Shown one piece after another: positions 24,786 to 38,170 of a DNA stretch of 64,000 bases. Position 1 is the stretch's first letter. Every line of letters starts with the position of its first letter. The notes under the pieces were generated by a model, which saw nothing but the letters and a program-made list of their open reading frames with translations, searched no databases and had not been told where the DNA came from. The stretch comes from Fasciola hepatica (Eukaryota > Platyhelminthes > Trematoda > Plagiorchiida > Fasciolidae). Location of the stretch: positions 9,864,001 to 9,928,000 of the forward strand of contig CANUEZ040000116.1 of NCBI GenBank assembly GCA_948099385.1. The letters run 5' to 3'. The position numbers were made by a program, and so were the translations under genes.

Positions 24786-27700
24786 TGACAACTGATGGTG
24801 TTCATTTTTCGTAGTGTAATGCTTTATTCATATGTGAGTCCGTTTGGCCAAAATACTGAAGGGCATCATGGACTACTCACTTGTGGTATTCACACCTAAC
24901 TGTCCGAAATGCAATAGTTCAGCTGACTGAATATGTGCTCGGTAAGTGGAGTGTTACTGGTTCGTCTCCTCCTAGCGGCGTTGGACTTCTGGATGTGAAA
25001 AGTGCAAGTGGATTGTCCATCACATTACAGATTCAGGCTCCTCGTGACAATAATACATTCTATGAATAGAAGTGAACTGTTTTAACAAATAGATCTAACC
25101 ACCGAGTTCCCAACATAACTCCTTTTCAACCTCATTCGTTTCAACGAGAATAAGACAAGGTTCCCAATGAACGGGCTGATGAGAAACGATGAACATTAGG
25201 GTGGGTAACAAAATATCCTGAGCTTGGCAATTGTTAACAAATGCGATGCAGCATCTGACAGAAAGCATGGAATGTTCACAAGATGAGATATTTATGACTG
25301 ATGGTTCTAAATGTGTTGCATTTGTCAATGAGCTTCTCGCAAAATTCGGTGATCTATGAATCTATGAATGTGACACAGTGGATTCATGGGGACTCTGATA
25401 CCTGACTGATCTGCGTGAAAGTATCTCCCCGTGGAAATCAGCCATGATGAGAAGATAGAAAAACAGCATTTCTAAGATTGAGTCCGATGTGAAGTGGACG
25501 AAACAGGAGTTTCATTGAATAATGTGTCATAGAAGGTAACCACTGCCGAAAGCATGATTCAATCAACCATATCGGTGATTGCTTGTCTGTGCTTCTTTTT
25601 GCCATGGCATATTCGAGGAAGTGAGAAAGATAAACTTGTGAAAGAAAGGATGCCACCAGTTAACAATTACTGCGCGTGACAGAATTTATAATATTAAAGA
25701 AGAAAGCCCTCATAACTGATGACATTTTCAACATGAAGACCAGCTAAGAGAATGGTGTTTTCTGGATATGACACGAAATACACCCACAGTTAGAAACAAG
25801 ACTAGCATACAGGAACACAACGCTGAATAGTTCAGTGTTGTTAACAAAATGACTGGGTAATCTATCGCTCTTACTAGCTTGTGTAATCTTGAATCCCGTT
25901 GCAGTGTTCTCCCAGTAAAAATAAAAAATCGAAAATTCTACAGGAATAGTAAGAACAAGGGTAATTTTGAATACCAAACAAAAACAATCGAATTGCATGA
26001 TACGACCGGAAAAATCAGATGGAAAAATGCGAAATACGGAATTTGAAGTGCTTGTTGCCGCAGTTGAGAGTCGAGGAGACTGTACCCTGAAAACTGGAGA
26101 AAACGAAAACTGCTAGCCTGAAAGCACCAAATACCAAACATTGTTTCTGAGAAGTGAGGTCACTGGCTTAATTTTCGGAAAAAACAGAATCAGTAAGGAA
26201 GTTAAAATCTAGGTTTCCCGAACTCAGTACGAATGCCAGTTGATTATTTGTAGAAGTTGAAAGGTTTGACGGGAGAATGAATCAATCATGAAAAACCATT
26301 CTCTGGACCAGCCACTCTCCTCATATAAACCCTTGTTCACTTGCCAAAGAAGTTGTCATTAGAGTTTCTCGGGCATATGTGAGTAAGTGGCGAGTCATTC
26401 AGTTCCGCTTAGCAACCAGTTACAAACACAAAACAAGGTAATACTCTTCCTTGTACATATGATAGACATACTTGTTTCGTGGAGATTGGAATGTTGTGAA
26501 GTATGTGGTTTATTAATTTAGGTGTATTATAAACGGGAACTTTGAAAGTACCCTCCTTCTCGACTTTACCCCCAAATCAGTTTGTTCGGGGGCAGTGCAC
26601 TGGTGTAAGTATAAATCAAAAAAGAATACTATGTACTCGGTACTTCTTTTTAGATCAAAGCTACTGACTAAGGATCAATTGCTCGTAAATAAGAAAAATG
26701 AATTTCTACCAATCAGTAATCTTGAAACATCAAGCAACACTCTGATGAGAATATTTGCTAAAACATCCCTTTACACTTTCGGATTAAATAATCTAGTTTA
26801 CCAGTCAGTGGATGTTTTGATTCAAATGAATACCGATAATAAAAACAAGATTTGTAAAACTAATTAGGACAGATTTGGATTTTGATATCTGTGCTTCAGA
26901 AAAACTACATGCAACTCCAACTCCCCAGTGAAATGCGAATGTAAGTAATTTTTGAAGCCCCGCCTGAAGCTGATGACGGAAAACCATAACTGCAACTAAT
27001 CCGTGCCAGCCCTGAACTGCCACGTTAATCGAGTGTTTTCACACTCCTGTCTCTAGAGCAGTACTGTTAGGAATTGGCCATCAGTCAGAAAAGAATGAAG
27101 AAATGTTCAGGTCATATGAATATGAAAGGAATGTCATTGATTTGTCGTTCAAGATTTGACTTGCACAGATTGAAGCATTGGTGGAAATCGCAGGGCGAAC
27201 GTCTGCAAAACAGAATCATTTTGGTCCGGTGGGAATCGAATGTGGAGTGACACCGAATGGACTGATCAAAATTTGGGAAACCACTTTATTTTGATTCTTT
27301 TTCAAACGTTTAAATTACGGTTACTGAAAATGAAATAATACATCGCACTTTTTTCTACTGAAAGTTCGTGTAAACCGCTACAGTTGGTTTGTTATGAATT
27401 GTCAGAATTGCACATCCATCCAGATCCAATTGGAATTGGAATCCAGAGTACTCGGACGGGAGTTCTATACATGGTATTCTTCACCCCATTCAAGGTGATT
27501 CTCAACGGATTGATTAACATAAACGCTATACGATATATCTTTCATAGGTTCTGCATTCGAACAATAAGAACTCACCTTTTATATATCCAAAGACCTACTC
27601 GTATTTAATGGTATTTATTCTTCATGGCCATAAACCGTTAGGGCGTTGGAAGAGATGATGAAGCTAGCCCTAGGTGCATATGGGGAGATTTCATAACAAT

Positions 27701-28929
27701 AAATATGCGTTTGCGCTGCGTGAATTTTCTGTTCTACTTTTGCGAGAATTTAGCCCACACGTATCGATCCGCTGTCGAAAGTTTGACGAGAATATGCAAC
27801 TCCATTTACCCAGTCCAACGGAATGCCACGTAGGAAGTAAAAAACAGAGGAAAATTAGAGAAGGTATCCTCCAGTGTAGGAAATACCTGGCATGTGCCTA
27901 AGCTCAACATAACAACTTAAATGAACTCTGGGGTGCTGGGATTATTTATTTCCTAATTATGTGAATTCCATCTTATATCGCACTAAGCAGGCAGGCTTCG
28001 TCGACTTGCCCTATTCTGCGTAACAAAAATCTTTCAGCTGATCTGGTAAGAAGAATGGTGCAAGATACAACTTGAACGCGGAAATACATAGTGGTAATAA
28101 CTAAACTTGCTAATCGGCTGAATGAGAAGGGCTTATAGTATCTACCTATTGACCACCTAATCAATGTTAAGTCGAGGACACTATTTAGAGTAGTAAAATC
28201 ACTACTTCATGGAGAATTATCTCGTTTTCAATTAAAATAAATGCATTTCATACTGTATTCGTATTCCTACAGAGTCCTTAGGTGTACCACTTCTACTGGC
28301 TCACAACTTTCATGTGATCTATCGGAATTACTTGTACAACAAAGGCTTTAGCCGAGGGATCCGGAATGCCAGTGAGCCGCCATCATACAACATAGGAAAG
28401 ATTTTAACCGTTGGTTCGTGGCGTGAACAATTCAACGGAAAAGTAAAAAGCTCTTAGTTATTTAAGAAACTTTGGGCTTATTTCTTATAGGTTACGCAAA
28501 CATGAACCGAGTCTGTCTAAAGATGTACATGATCTGGGTAGTTTGTGATTTTAGTGACCGCAACTTACGGTCTGTGAGGAAGCATCACTCGAGTTGGCTG
28601 AGTCAAAGTTGATCTGTAATGACTGCAAGCACGTAGGTAAGCTGAGTGGTAGATACTGGTCAGCTCGTAGTTGGTAATAAATAAGAGGTAATGATAACTG
28701 ACAGAGTGTTGAAGACCCCATGAAATAGGTCCGGATAAGTTTACTAGCTAACGGCAAGACTATGGAATAAAGCAACTGGACCTGAAGACTGTCTACAATA
28801 CCGATGAGTTCACGCCTTTGTCCCATTGTTGAAAATCATCCATCCTTACGGACTGGTGGTCAGATAATTTATGTTGCAGTCAGCATTTAATGGTCAGATG
28901 AATGTGCTGTGAATAAATAAATGGGAGTA
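24786..28929. other. Unassigned interval
   Basis: About 4.1 kb with only short frames (largest 28551-28826 minus, 91 aa, and 26595-26867 plus, 90 aa). No recognised domain or in-window repeat. A possible B-box-like TTCGATTCCC lies on the minus strand near 27232-27241 without a matching A box. Confidence 0.35.
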
Positions 28930-29058
28930 GTAGGAAACTAGATTTTCACATAGTATGATTCATCATGCAATGTGGGCTTTCAAAACACTGAAAATCACGC
29001 AAACACTGTATGGCTGCCTCATTCTTGTCAGAAATCATCAGCAACGCACATTCAACAG
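28930..29058 (-). mobile_element. 5'-truncated hammerhead SINE copy
   Basis: Minus-strand match to the SINE 3' half, from just upstream of CTGATGA to the GAGTAGTAGG-type 3' end shared with the 5.3 kb copy. The stem I 5' strand survives as GTGCGTTG. The core GAAA has become GAGG, so it is inactive. No clear target duplication. Confidence 0.7.
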
Positions 29059-29300
29059 TGATCATCCCAGGTTGCAACTTTCCTGATTGCAATCACCGCC
29101 TCGTAAGAGACACCTTCACCATGCAAAAGAAGGTCGCTACAGAATACCTCCCACCATGCAATAAACTCCCCAGAACCGATTAAAAACAGTTTCGTCGAGG
29201 TTAGAATTTATCATCATCACGAGGAGCGTGAGTCTTACGTCGTGGAAAACCCAATCGCACTTTTTGCATTTAAAAAATCGTTCCGAAAATTTGCATTCCT

Positions 29301-29303
<3 letters not shown>

Positions 29304-29345
<42 letters not shown>
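29304..29345. repeat. (TA)n microsatellite
   Basis: About 42 bases of pure AT dinucleotide repeat. Confidence 0.97.
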
Positions 29346-29347
<2 letters not shown>

Positions 29348-29531
29348 ACTTGGACTTAATTCGAATAGTCTGGAGATTGAATGGACACTTTTCAGTGAAG
29401 AGCCCACTAATGAATCGCAGCCGTGATTTCTCATAGTTACTCGTGTCTGGGTCACTGCTAACCCAACGAACAACGAGGCTGCATGTGCAAGCGCTCATAC
29501 TGATAGTAATTAGTATGTGTATGTATCATTT

Positions 29532-29965
29532 AAGATTCAAGGTACTCACGGAATGAATGTCTATGATATCAGTGCCAAAGCGGGACACCAGGTAAACGAA
29601 GAAGCTTTCGAAATGATCCGCAAGATATTCGTAAATTCGTTGAAAGCCATTCGTCAAATTATTTTGGGAAGAACGGAAGTAGTAGCGACTAGGCTGTTAA
29701 ACTCATCGCCCCGTTCACACAAACGATTTGTGAAATCACTTCATTTAGCCTGGACAGTAGTAACAGGAAATAGGTAATCCGTCCTAAAGGTACTTCTTCG
29801 GCTGACTACCCCAACCACGAACAACGAACTTCCTCCTTTTCCGAACTTCCTAAAGCTAACAGCATTGAATAAACAAAACATTACTTGGAAAATATGCATG
29901 TATATTCGTCTAAGTTAGCCAGAAAATGACGTTACTAAAAACGAGCTTGTCCGCTAACGCATTTT
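29532..29965 (+). pseudogene. Penelope-like element 3' end with GIY-YIG C-terminus
   Basis: The frame ending at 29777 carries the conserved tail of Penelope proteins: A-G-H-Q-V followed by EEAF, EVVATRLLN and then HKRFVKSLHLAW. It aligns over its length with the minus-strand fragment at 39980-40192, including the shared GHQV, RQI, HKRFVKSL and final Trp. The 3' untranslated parts also match (CCAACCACGAACAAC, then TATGCAT, TTAGCCAGA and AACGAGCTTG). The reverse transcriptase and the catalytic YVG part are absent, so this is a 5'-truncated dead copy. In intact elements this domain helps target insertion. Confidence 0.7.
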
Positions 29966-32910
29966 TTTCTGAATAAAGCAATGTAACGGTAACAAAGAAG
30001 CCATGCAAAGCCGCAACTCAAAATATATCAGATTGCAATTCCCCTTTCATAGATGCATTTTACTTGTGATTTCTAATTTAACCGTCGAGCACTCAATATG
30101 CTGGCACCAAACATTGATAACGGTTTTCCTCCATCGGCTTCATTTTCTTTATAGGCGCAGGAAAAAACATTTTTCATGTCATGGGTTAAATCGTTTCTCT
30201 CGTGAAATCACCTTACCTCTTTTTTATTACAGTCCGTGGAATTAATCAATGAAAGGCATCTATTCATCAAAATACAAGACCATATCTCCTTATTTGTGGT
30301 AAAAACACTCAGTTCCTGTGGAATTATTCAGGACTGTATGTTTCGCGTAGATAGTTACCAGGTCCTTTGCACACAGAAACTCTGCCCTCCACCTGGTCGG
30401 TTGCTTTCACCTACGCTGGATATGTAGGGCTAAAATTATCGGTTATCTTGAAAAAACACAGAGCCGGGAAGAAGTCTCGTGTTAAGAATTCTCCTACTAT
30501 TCAATCATATCAGGCAACTAAGCTCCACGCAGTGTTTCAGTTGGCTTCTTTTGTTCTATTCCCGTGTAGATAATGTATCTCCGGGTAGTTAATTGCAATG
30601 TGACTGTCGAGTAGCTGCTTTTTGCGGAGCCAGGAATGGTTGAAAGCCGCTATACTACGCAGTGTTGAGGCAAATCAATCTTTGGCCACCGATATTGGAT
30701 AGCTGGATGATTTAGGCGTAAAAATTTGCAATAATTAGCGTCGGATTTGGCATCCTTCAGTTGCGACTGGGCTGAAGTTCACTTCTGATGACTCCTGACA
30801 AGCCAGGTAAAACAGTTGTGCCACTGTATCCTTTTCGTTGACGTGACACTAGAAGTCATCCCATAACAATGTATTGCCTTATTTACCTTAACCAATTATA
30901 GCAGATGAGTGGTATGATCTCGAACCTGATATTCACATCAAAGCAACATTTTAATCATCCAACTCTCCTGAACCTTTTGGCGGATTTTAAAGATAGATAT
31001 ACTTAAAAATCTTTCATTTTTACCGAAAACACGACAAGCTTGTCGTTTATGTGCTTCTCTTCTACTGGTTTATGGGTACAACAGTTTGTTCGGTTAGATG
31101 ATGTTACTTAGTTTTCACTGTAAATGACTAAGAAAGCAATCTAGACAGCCAATGTATCCGATTCAAAAATGGACTAGGTGACACAAAACTGCACAAAACT
31201 TGCGTTAACAATGAAGCAACAAACTGCTTCGACTGCAGTTTTTGTGTACCTAACTAGACAACACAATTAGTATTTTTCAAAAATACAATGAAATTTTGAG
31301 AACATTACTGTGAAACACTGATTCTCTGATGAGTCACATAAAGTAGATTCGGAAAACTTACGGACTTCTAAAACAGTTCGTTTTCCGTAATTCTAAACCT
31401 AGCCTAAAGGATGCGACAAGGGAGGAGAGTGTTAGTGTTCACTCCTATCGTGGCACCGGTTAACCCACTGGCCGGATGCGGACGGATGCCTAACATGCTA
31501 GCTTTTGATCGATCTATGAACTACCGTTGTTGGTGGTACAGGCAGACTGATAGACAGAGGGAATGGGGTGCTGTGCCAGAGAACTTCAACCGCTCTTACG
31601 CTCGGTCTTCTTAGATACCCTCACTACACAACAGTAGGTCGTAGACGAACTGGCGGTGAACATCTTGAGCATTTGTTCACTTTCGATTCGTGGATAAAAC
31701 GATGCCACAATAGAACTAGATATTCATCCCTTTGACTCCCTCTGTTCTACTATAAGCCGGAAGCACTGCTGTAGTGGCATGATTAGGCACAACGGAATCT
31801 GGAGGCCTTTTGTCAGTCGACTTTCCCCTTTGATTTGTTAGAGGCCGGGAAATCTGTGATTTTAAAGCGTTTCTGATAATTTTAAAGGTATTCTGTGGGG
31901 ACTGCTGGTTTCCTGTCCGTTTCCATCAGTTCAGTGGGTAATACAGTTTATTATCGCGACAATAGAATTTAAACTTGCTGAAATGATCAATAATGAACCT
32001 TTTGCTGTTCCAAAACAGAAGCGAAGATGTTTCAGCTGAATCTGTTTTCTGTCACTTTGAACTTTAGAAATCCAGTTACAGATGTAAACTGGCTGAAGTT
32101 GATCGGAGCCGCTCACAAAACCTTTCCAAAATAGTACATAAAGTGCAAAGTATTTACAATGATTTTAGACGCGGTTATGTCTGGGACCATAGGTGAACAC
32201 TGACCATGGTAACCTTGAGCATCATTCAACACTGGTAATTCTCTCTCTGTCCGTCCAAAAGCCGCTAAATAACCCACACAACACACTGGAATGTTTTCGC
32301 TGTGTCAAAACTGAGACCGCATACATTACGGAGATCAACAATAGCGAAGTATTAGGAAACAGACTGACTACCGGAGAAAATAGATTCAGCAACAACGGTT
32401 AGATGGTAACATGCATACAGCCCGAGGAAACCGCAAAAGGCTCGATCATCAGTTTCATGTTTTGAGAGTCTTCATTGGTATTTATCTTATGTAAGACCAG
32501 CCCAGTTCTAAAGCAAACTATTGAACGGAACCGTACCAAAACATCCTTTGCTTAGAGTTTACCTCCTGGACATGAATAAATGGCGGCTCATTTTCCGATT
32601 AAAAACTACAATGCACAGAAATAGCAACCAAGTCATTTTGGTGGGAAAACTGAAGTGGTGGAAGCGATGGATAAAAATAAAAAAGGAGTCGAATTTTACT
32701 TAATATGGTAGCAGTATACCTATTGCGAATCATAAGAATGAATTGTATCCTCAGCGGATATGAGATTACGTGAAAATCTCTTAAAGGTATCCAAGTGAAA
32801 AGTCTCTAGTGTTTGGGTAACAACATGTCTGTTATGGTAAAACAGTGCCAATAAGTCTCTGAACAAGAACCCTCCCAAGGGTGGATTCGCTCCTTTTCCT
32901 ACACCTTCTG
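29966..32910. other. Unassigned interval
   Basis: About 2.9 kb. The 31405-31830 part is richer in GC and has a 67-aa frame (31411-31614) without a motif. No RNA gene or repeat recognised. Confidence 0.35.
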
Positions 32911-32914
32911 TTTA

Positions 32915-33025
32915 TCCTTTTCGCCGTAAAAATAATCGCTTGATTGCAGTGTGCCCTTTGTAAAGATGCGGCAAAGTGATCTTGGCTGCATCGTGCAATC
33001 TTACTTTTGGGCTTCTATTTTTAAA
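32915..33025 (+). repeat. Copy of a ~110 bp repeat (also at 37.1-37.3 and 51.3 kb)
   Basis: Shares AAAAATAATCGCTT, TTTGTAAAG-TGC and CGTGCAATCT in order with 51300-51420, and TGAYTGCAGT, AAGATGC and CATCGTGCAATCT with 37135-37265. Confidence 0.55.
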
Positions 33026-36000
33026 TGCACGACTTCGACTCCTCGGGGCTATACAAATTCACTGTTAAAATACACCTTGGATGCAACAGATTTACGTTAC
33101 TGATGCCTAACGTTCTACGAAAAGTTCACTACACGGGATATTTGTTGTGAACGACACCGAAATAGGGCTTCTAACTAAGTTCGTTTGAATTTCTTCCATT
33201 ATCCGGTATCCAGTCAACAGCACGATGGCTCAGGAATTCAGTGGAAAGGGACTAAGTCTTCGCCTTGAAGATCAACAGACAGATGATCAATGATGACCGG
33301 AAGAAAATGACACTAAGACCTGAACTGGGAGATTACACAAGACTCCGGTAGATCATACGTAGCAACCAGTAAGACGACAGTTGATAGCTGCCTGCCATCG
33401 GCAATGTCCGAACTGGAACCTCTAACCTCGGAGGAGACGGAGACCTGTACCATTCGATTACCATCAGTCCGGAGAAATTGTCAGAAGCTTTTATAAGATT
33501 GCCTTTCGACATCCGTTTAATCAAAAAATGGTTGATTGTTGGCAGTACTGAAAGTAAAGCCAAGTGATATATATGATCACTTGTCTCCGTGTGATAGACG
33601 AGCGGAGGATGTAACAGTCACAAATATCTGAGGAGGAAGACAAATTAAATGTACAAGGAAATATCACATATCATTCCTGCACATCATCCGTGCTTACGCA
33701 GTGGATTCTCACGTTTCCTTTCAATCGTTTGCTTTGGAGATCAACTGCAGCTTAATTGAAATAATTCTTGGAAATTCAATGGATACAAAACTGTCCTAAT
33801 TTAAAGATTTAGGCGGAAGACAACAATTTCATTAGGCGTAGCGCTTAGTCATCCACATACGAGATGTTCCACGCATGGATTTTTTCATGCCCAGAGAGTT
33901 AGTGATTTTTGAAGTATTTCGATATTTAGGATTTCGCTGCATTTTTCAAGCTCTATTCCATGGATATCCTCTTGAAATAAGGCTTATCTATGTTTATGTA
34001 ATAACACCGAAAGAGGTTTGAACAGTACAAATCGAAGAACATCAAATTCTATCGCAGGGGTTCGAATTCTATCAAGATTTTTCAATCTGAGTGAAAGTAA
34101 GAACACTTCCATCGCCCAGATTACAAGGAAATTTAATCTATGCTGACCTTATGTTGTTGGGGTGAAGGTTGCTGATTCTCCGCGATATTACAGGGAGTTC
34201 TCTTATTAGTACATTATTCCAGTCACTCTACGTTTACCAAAGCTAGGAATGACAGAAAGGTGTGTGCAAGATAATGAACAAAACAAGACAATTCACACAT
34301 ATTCAAAATCGTGATAAAACTTAGGCTACACTTTTGCTTAGTCAGTACACACTTGATATTCCCAAGTATTTTCTGGTTCAAATGAGGTGATGGAAAATGA
34401 GTCCAACGCAATTGTTTCCATCGTCTACGGAAACGACTGCCTCCGGCGGACACCTCTAGTTTAGAAGGGTTAGAAGCATCATGTGTACAAATGGACTGTG
34501 CTTTAATATGGAAATATATTCCTAAGAAATGCGTGCCTACAGCAAGTTGTAATGTACCACCTACGAAAAGAAGATTTAAAATAATTTATTCAATGAATTT
34601 TTTTTACTTAGTGTACGAATGGAATATGGTGGTTTTGATAGAATCTTGATTTCTCATCTTAACATGAACAACTTGATTGTTCAGAAATGACTTGGATGCA
34701 TTTCATTCTGTACTTCTACGTGAAAGTTTCCAAGCTCACTACAACCAGGAAATTCAACCAAACAGATTGAGGATGATTCAGACAAATTCCCCCAGCGGAG
34801 CAGACTTATACGATGGATCCTGTAGAGATGTGAGATAAGACTGAAAAAAATGCTTGAGTATCTATGCATGACGGAAATAAAGTTGAATTTGTATTAGGTA
34901 ATCATTTTTGACCGTCCTTATTCTTTCACGTTTATTTTTCCCCATTCGCTTTGCCCACTCCGAGAATCATACATGATTCACGGAGGTGACATCAATTTCC
35001 TTTCCCAATTACAAATCTTGCTAGAAACCGAAAGCGACTTGGTATAACTTTTAGTTCTAAAACCCGGCAGAATGTTATCAGTAACGGAGCTCGAAGAGAG
35101 GACAACATAAGCGTCGGTGATAGCTCGATACGGATCTATCCAATCAAATGGAACCCAGCATAATAGTGAAACTTACGAATTTTATTTTCATAAAGTTTTT
35201 TTGCGGACGTTGTAAAGGTTTGCCTTTTGCCGTTGATTAGCGAAGAGCAAAAAGGGTCAAATATTTTTGTTGAACTACTATGAAAGGGAAGGTATTTGGT
35301 GATTTAGTAGCTTCCTAGAGCATGATAGTAGTGTCAGTATGGCCTTGAAATATTTTACATATGGATTAAATGAACTTCTTTTGAAAAATTTGATAGAATC
35401 ACTTTGGAATTTGTTACTCTGTAGAGTATTTTGGATAAGTGTATCTTGCTAAAAAACTCGCACTTATTATTAGCTAATTTTTCCTTCTGAAATTGTTTTT
35501 CCGGCAATAGATGTCGGCTGACATTTTGCAAAAGTAAATTTATCGAAATGGAAATTGTGTTGAAATACCGCTTTTCGCAAACGTAATAGAACGACGTCAA
35601 CGACAAACGACAGATGGTGTATACCAGTGCAGCCAAAAATGATAACTAAAGAGGTGTGATAAAAACTTTTTGTTACCAAACATGACCGCTTTACTGTGGA
35701 AGCGTTTTGCCTTATACCCACGCCAGGCAATACGTAGCGACGAGGTTCTTGGACAAAAAACGCCCTGGTTTGCTTCTATTTGACCAGCAAGTATGTTCAA
35801 AATTCAGATGAGACCCTACTTTACCAAAATATTTGGATCTCTCATGACTAAAGATAAGCTTCCGAGTGAATAAGAAACAAGACTTTTTTAATGTATTGGA
35901 CACAGAAAGTAACGAGCACACCTAGTCTATACACACTGAAAGTTTTCTAGTTGCTTAGACATGAAATGCAGCAAATTTGTTATTAAACATTTTGTCATTC

Positions 36001-36500
36001 ACCGTCACATCAAATGTCCTACTTTTTACTGAAATATCCCGTATTTGACAAGAGCGCTGACTGTTCTCATCAGAGCAGAGAATATATTTGGATAACGTTC
36101 AAATCTGGGTGACTGGATGGGTTTTAAGATAACCTGAACTTCGAATTTGCGCATACATTCAAAAGTCCAAAAGTGACTAATAACTGAACCATTCTTCTGG
36201 TTCCGATGTACTCACAAATTGTTCTTAAATGCCATAATCCTGCCCATTGTAAATCGCTCATTCCCTTTGTAGAATATTTCACTCATAACGATGACAAACC
36301 TTCCCGCTATTAAAGATGCTTATGATTGAAGTTCATCGACAAGACTGTTCATGATCTACTCCGACCCAGGTCATTAATCGTGGAGGATGAGCGTTCTAAG
36401 CTTTCGGTAGACTGGTTGCAGAGCATAGCTTGGTTTTTACACATTTGCATTCCATATTCCATCCTGGAATACGAGCCTCCATCAGAATTATCTCCGATCG
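33026..36500. other. Unassigned interval
   Basis: About 3.5 kb with overlapping short frames (33333-33563, 35355-35921 minus cluster). No domain or repeat recognised. The 36326-36520 frame ends just before the gypsy integrase but does not resemble an integrase zinc-binding or RNase H region. Confidence 0.35.
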
Positions 36501-36509
36501 CTATGTTTA

Positions 36510-37596
36510 GTGGAATATGAACAGAGACGTTCATGTTTGGCCCTGTCAACCGAAGAAAATTCTTTGGCATGTGCTCTACTTGCTACCAAAATACCCACCG
36601 GCAAGGCACCTTTTTCTCATGTCCACTTATATATTGTTGGCCTATTACTACCGACCAGCGGATAACGCTTTCTTCTCACAGACGTAAGTTGTTTTACATG
36701 TCGGCTCATGACTATCCCCATAGTTGCACGTCAAATGAAACAACTTCCAACACGTTTTTACGCCGGAGGGTTTCTGTGTTTGGGGTTCCATCTACAACCA
36801 CCCCGGATGGAGGTGCACAATTTCAATCCAAACTCGTCCATGATTTGGCTTCTGCCCTTGGATTTCCACATATTCGTACAATTACATATCACCCTTTATC
36901 CAGTGGATTGGTAGAGCTCTTTCACAGACAACTAGAAGCCTCTGTCATCTCCTCCTCTTATTTAGCAAAGTGGACGGAAGCCACCCAGCTAACCATGCTG
37001 TACATAAGTACAACCCTAAAGGAAGACCTTGGTTTTGTCCAGCTGAATTGATGTTGTCACCCCCCTGCCCACAATTGCTCGGGGAGTTTTTCGGACGCAG
37101 GCCTGATGTTATTGACCCCTCCAAATTTGCTCGGTAATCACAGTAATCACTTTGACTGCAGTATGCACGAGCGAAGATGCAGCGCAATGATCCGGAACAC
37201 ATCGTGCAATCTAATGCGATTGACTTCTATGTTCAAATCTGTGTCGAGAAAGTTATGTTTTCAATCACAGTTGCATACGAAAACACTCCGTTCGCTCCCG
37301 ACCCGGTCCTTCGTTTGTCCTTCTCACATTCCCAAAGCTTTATGTACATGCTTTCATGTTTTTCTTCATTGGGATGCTGTTCAACTCCGTTGCGTCCAGC
37401 ATATTCACGCCCGTTTCGTGCCACTTCCCGTAAAGATAAATTTTTTGTCATTGATAAAGCTGGTCAGCCAGACATTGTCAGTTATGATGGCCTCAAAGTA
37501 GCATACCTCGACTCGTACCTTATGGCTTCAGTTCCCTCCAAAAAACTCCCACTTCTAATTTCAGTGACGCCACTCCTCGTGTCTCAGAGAGATTGA
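36510..37596 (+). pseudogene. pol: Ty3/gypsy retrotransposon pol remnant: integrase and C-terminal tail
   Basis: The strongest part is the integrase catalytic core: VFGVPSTTTPDGGAQFQS, then IRTITYHPLSSGLVELFHR. The D of the D-G-G-A-Q-F block and the E of G-L-V-E-x-F-H-R, the second and third acidic residues of the D,D-35-E triad, are kept, while the first lies in a frameshifted stretch near 36600-36700. A one-base loss near 37035 moves the frame to the A-E-L-M-L-S-P-P segment. The tail (RKDKFFVID, then DGLKVAYLD) is typical of gypsy C-termini. Stops around 37135 come from an inserted repeat. No RNase H or reverse transcriptase is visible upstream. The CsRn1-like group of trematodes is a reasonable guess. 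Inactive. Confidence 0.85.
37135..37265 (+). repeat. ~110 bp repeat inserted in the gypsy pol remnant
   Basis: Lies between the pol segments that read DPSKFAR and HTKTLRSLPTRSFV, where related elements have only a short linker. It shares the CATCGTGCAATCT block and its surroundings with 32915-33025 and 51290-51420, and introduces in-frame stops. Confidence 0.5.
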
Positions 37597-38170
37597 CACC
37601 CTCCCTCCTCTCACAACCTCTTCTCCCGGCAAGACTGTTAAACCTGTGCGTTTTCAACTCCCATAGTATCTTCCACGAGCGTATATGCTCATCTGGGCTA
37701 TGCTCTAGTAAGGGAGTACTGCAGGGCTTGTATTGATTTTTACGCTTTGCATGGCAGTCTCGGTCCGGATGTTTGCCGATTTGAATTTTTTCTCAGCGCT
37801 GTGATGCGTTCCACAAGTTCGATTCGTACGCGTATCGACCCGCGGTCAGCTGACTCTACTGACGCATGCACACTCACGTACGATCCTTTCGCATGCTTGT
37901 TTGATCGTTCACCTCTAAGATACACGCGTTTGAGTTCACACATCGTCTGCCTTTCCCACTACAAATTGTTCGTGGACTTTCTTTCCATGGATGACTTTTA
38001 TGTGCCCCTTTTACGGCTCATCACACGAAAAACTTCTGAGCAAAATAAGCCAGTCCGTAAAGTGAGAGGTGCCAGAGTCTTATTCTCCTGGCAAAATCAG
38101 TGCTCTTACTCTTCAGTCAGAGGTGTAGCGCAGGCTTCACCTCAGCCAATACCGCATTCCAAATAGCTCA
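37597..38170 (+). other. Possible 3' untranslated region and LTR of the gypsy element
   Basis: Follows the pol stop directly and is richer in GC than the flanks, with several CG-containing motifs (TACGCGTATCG, CACGTACGATC). A 139-aa frame (37747-38166) crosses it, but its composition looks like translated LTR. No second copy exists in the window, so the LTR cannot be bounded. Confidence 0.35.

Noticed and set aside
31324..31360. CTGATGAGTCAC followed by GGAAAAC, resembling a hammerhead core
   Set aside because: Stem II does not pair and the second box is GGAAAA after C, not CGAAA; no stem I complement flanks it.
36326..36520. 64-aa frame just upstream of the gypsy integrase
   Set aside because: Does not show the H-H-C-C zinc-binding pattern or RNase H motifs, so not included in the pol remnant.
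37747..38166. 139-aa frame downstream of gypsy pol
   Set aside because: No similarity to a gag or pol domain; most likely translated LTR sequence.
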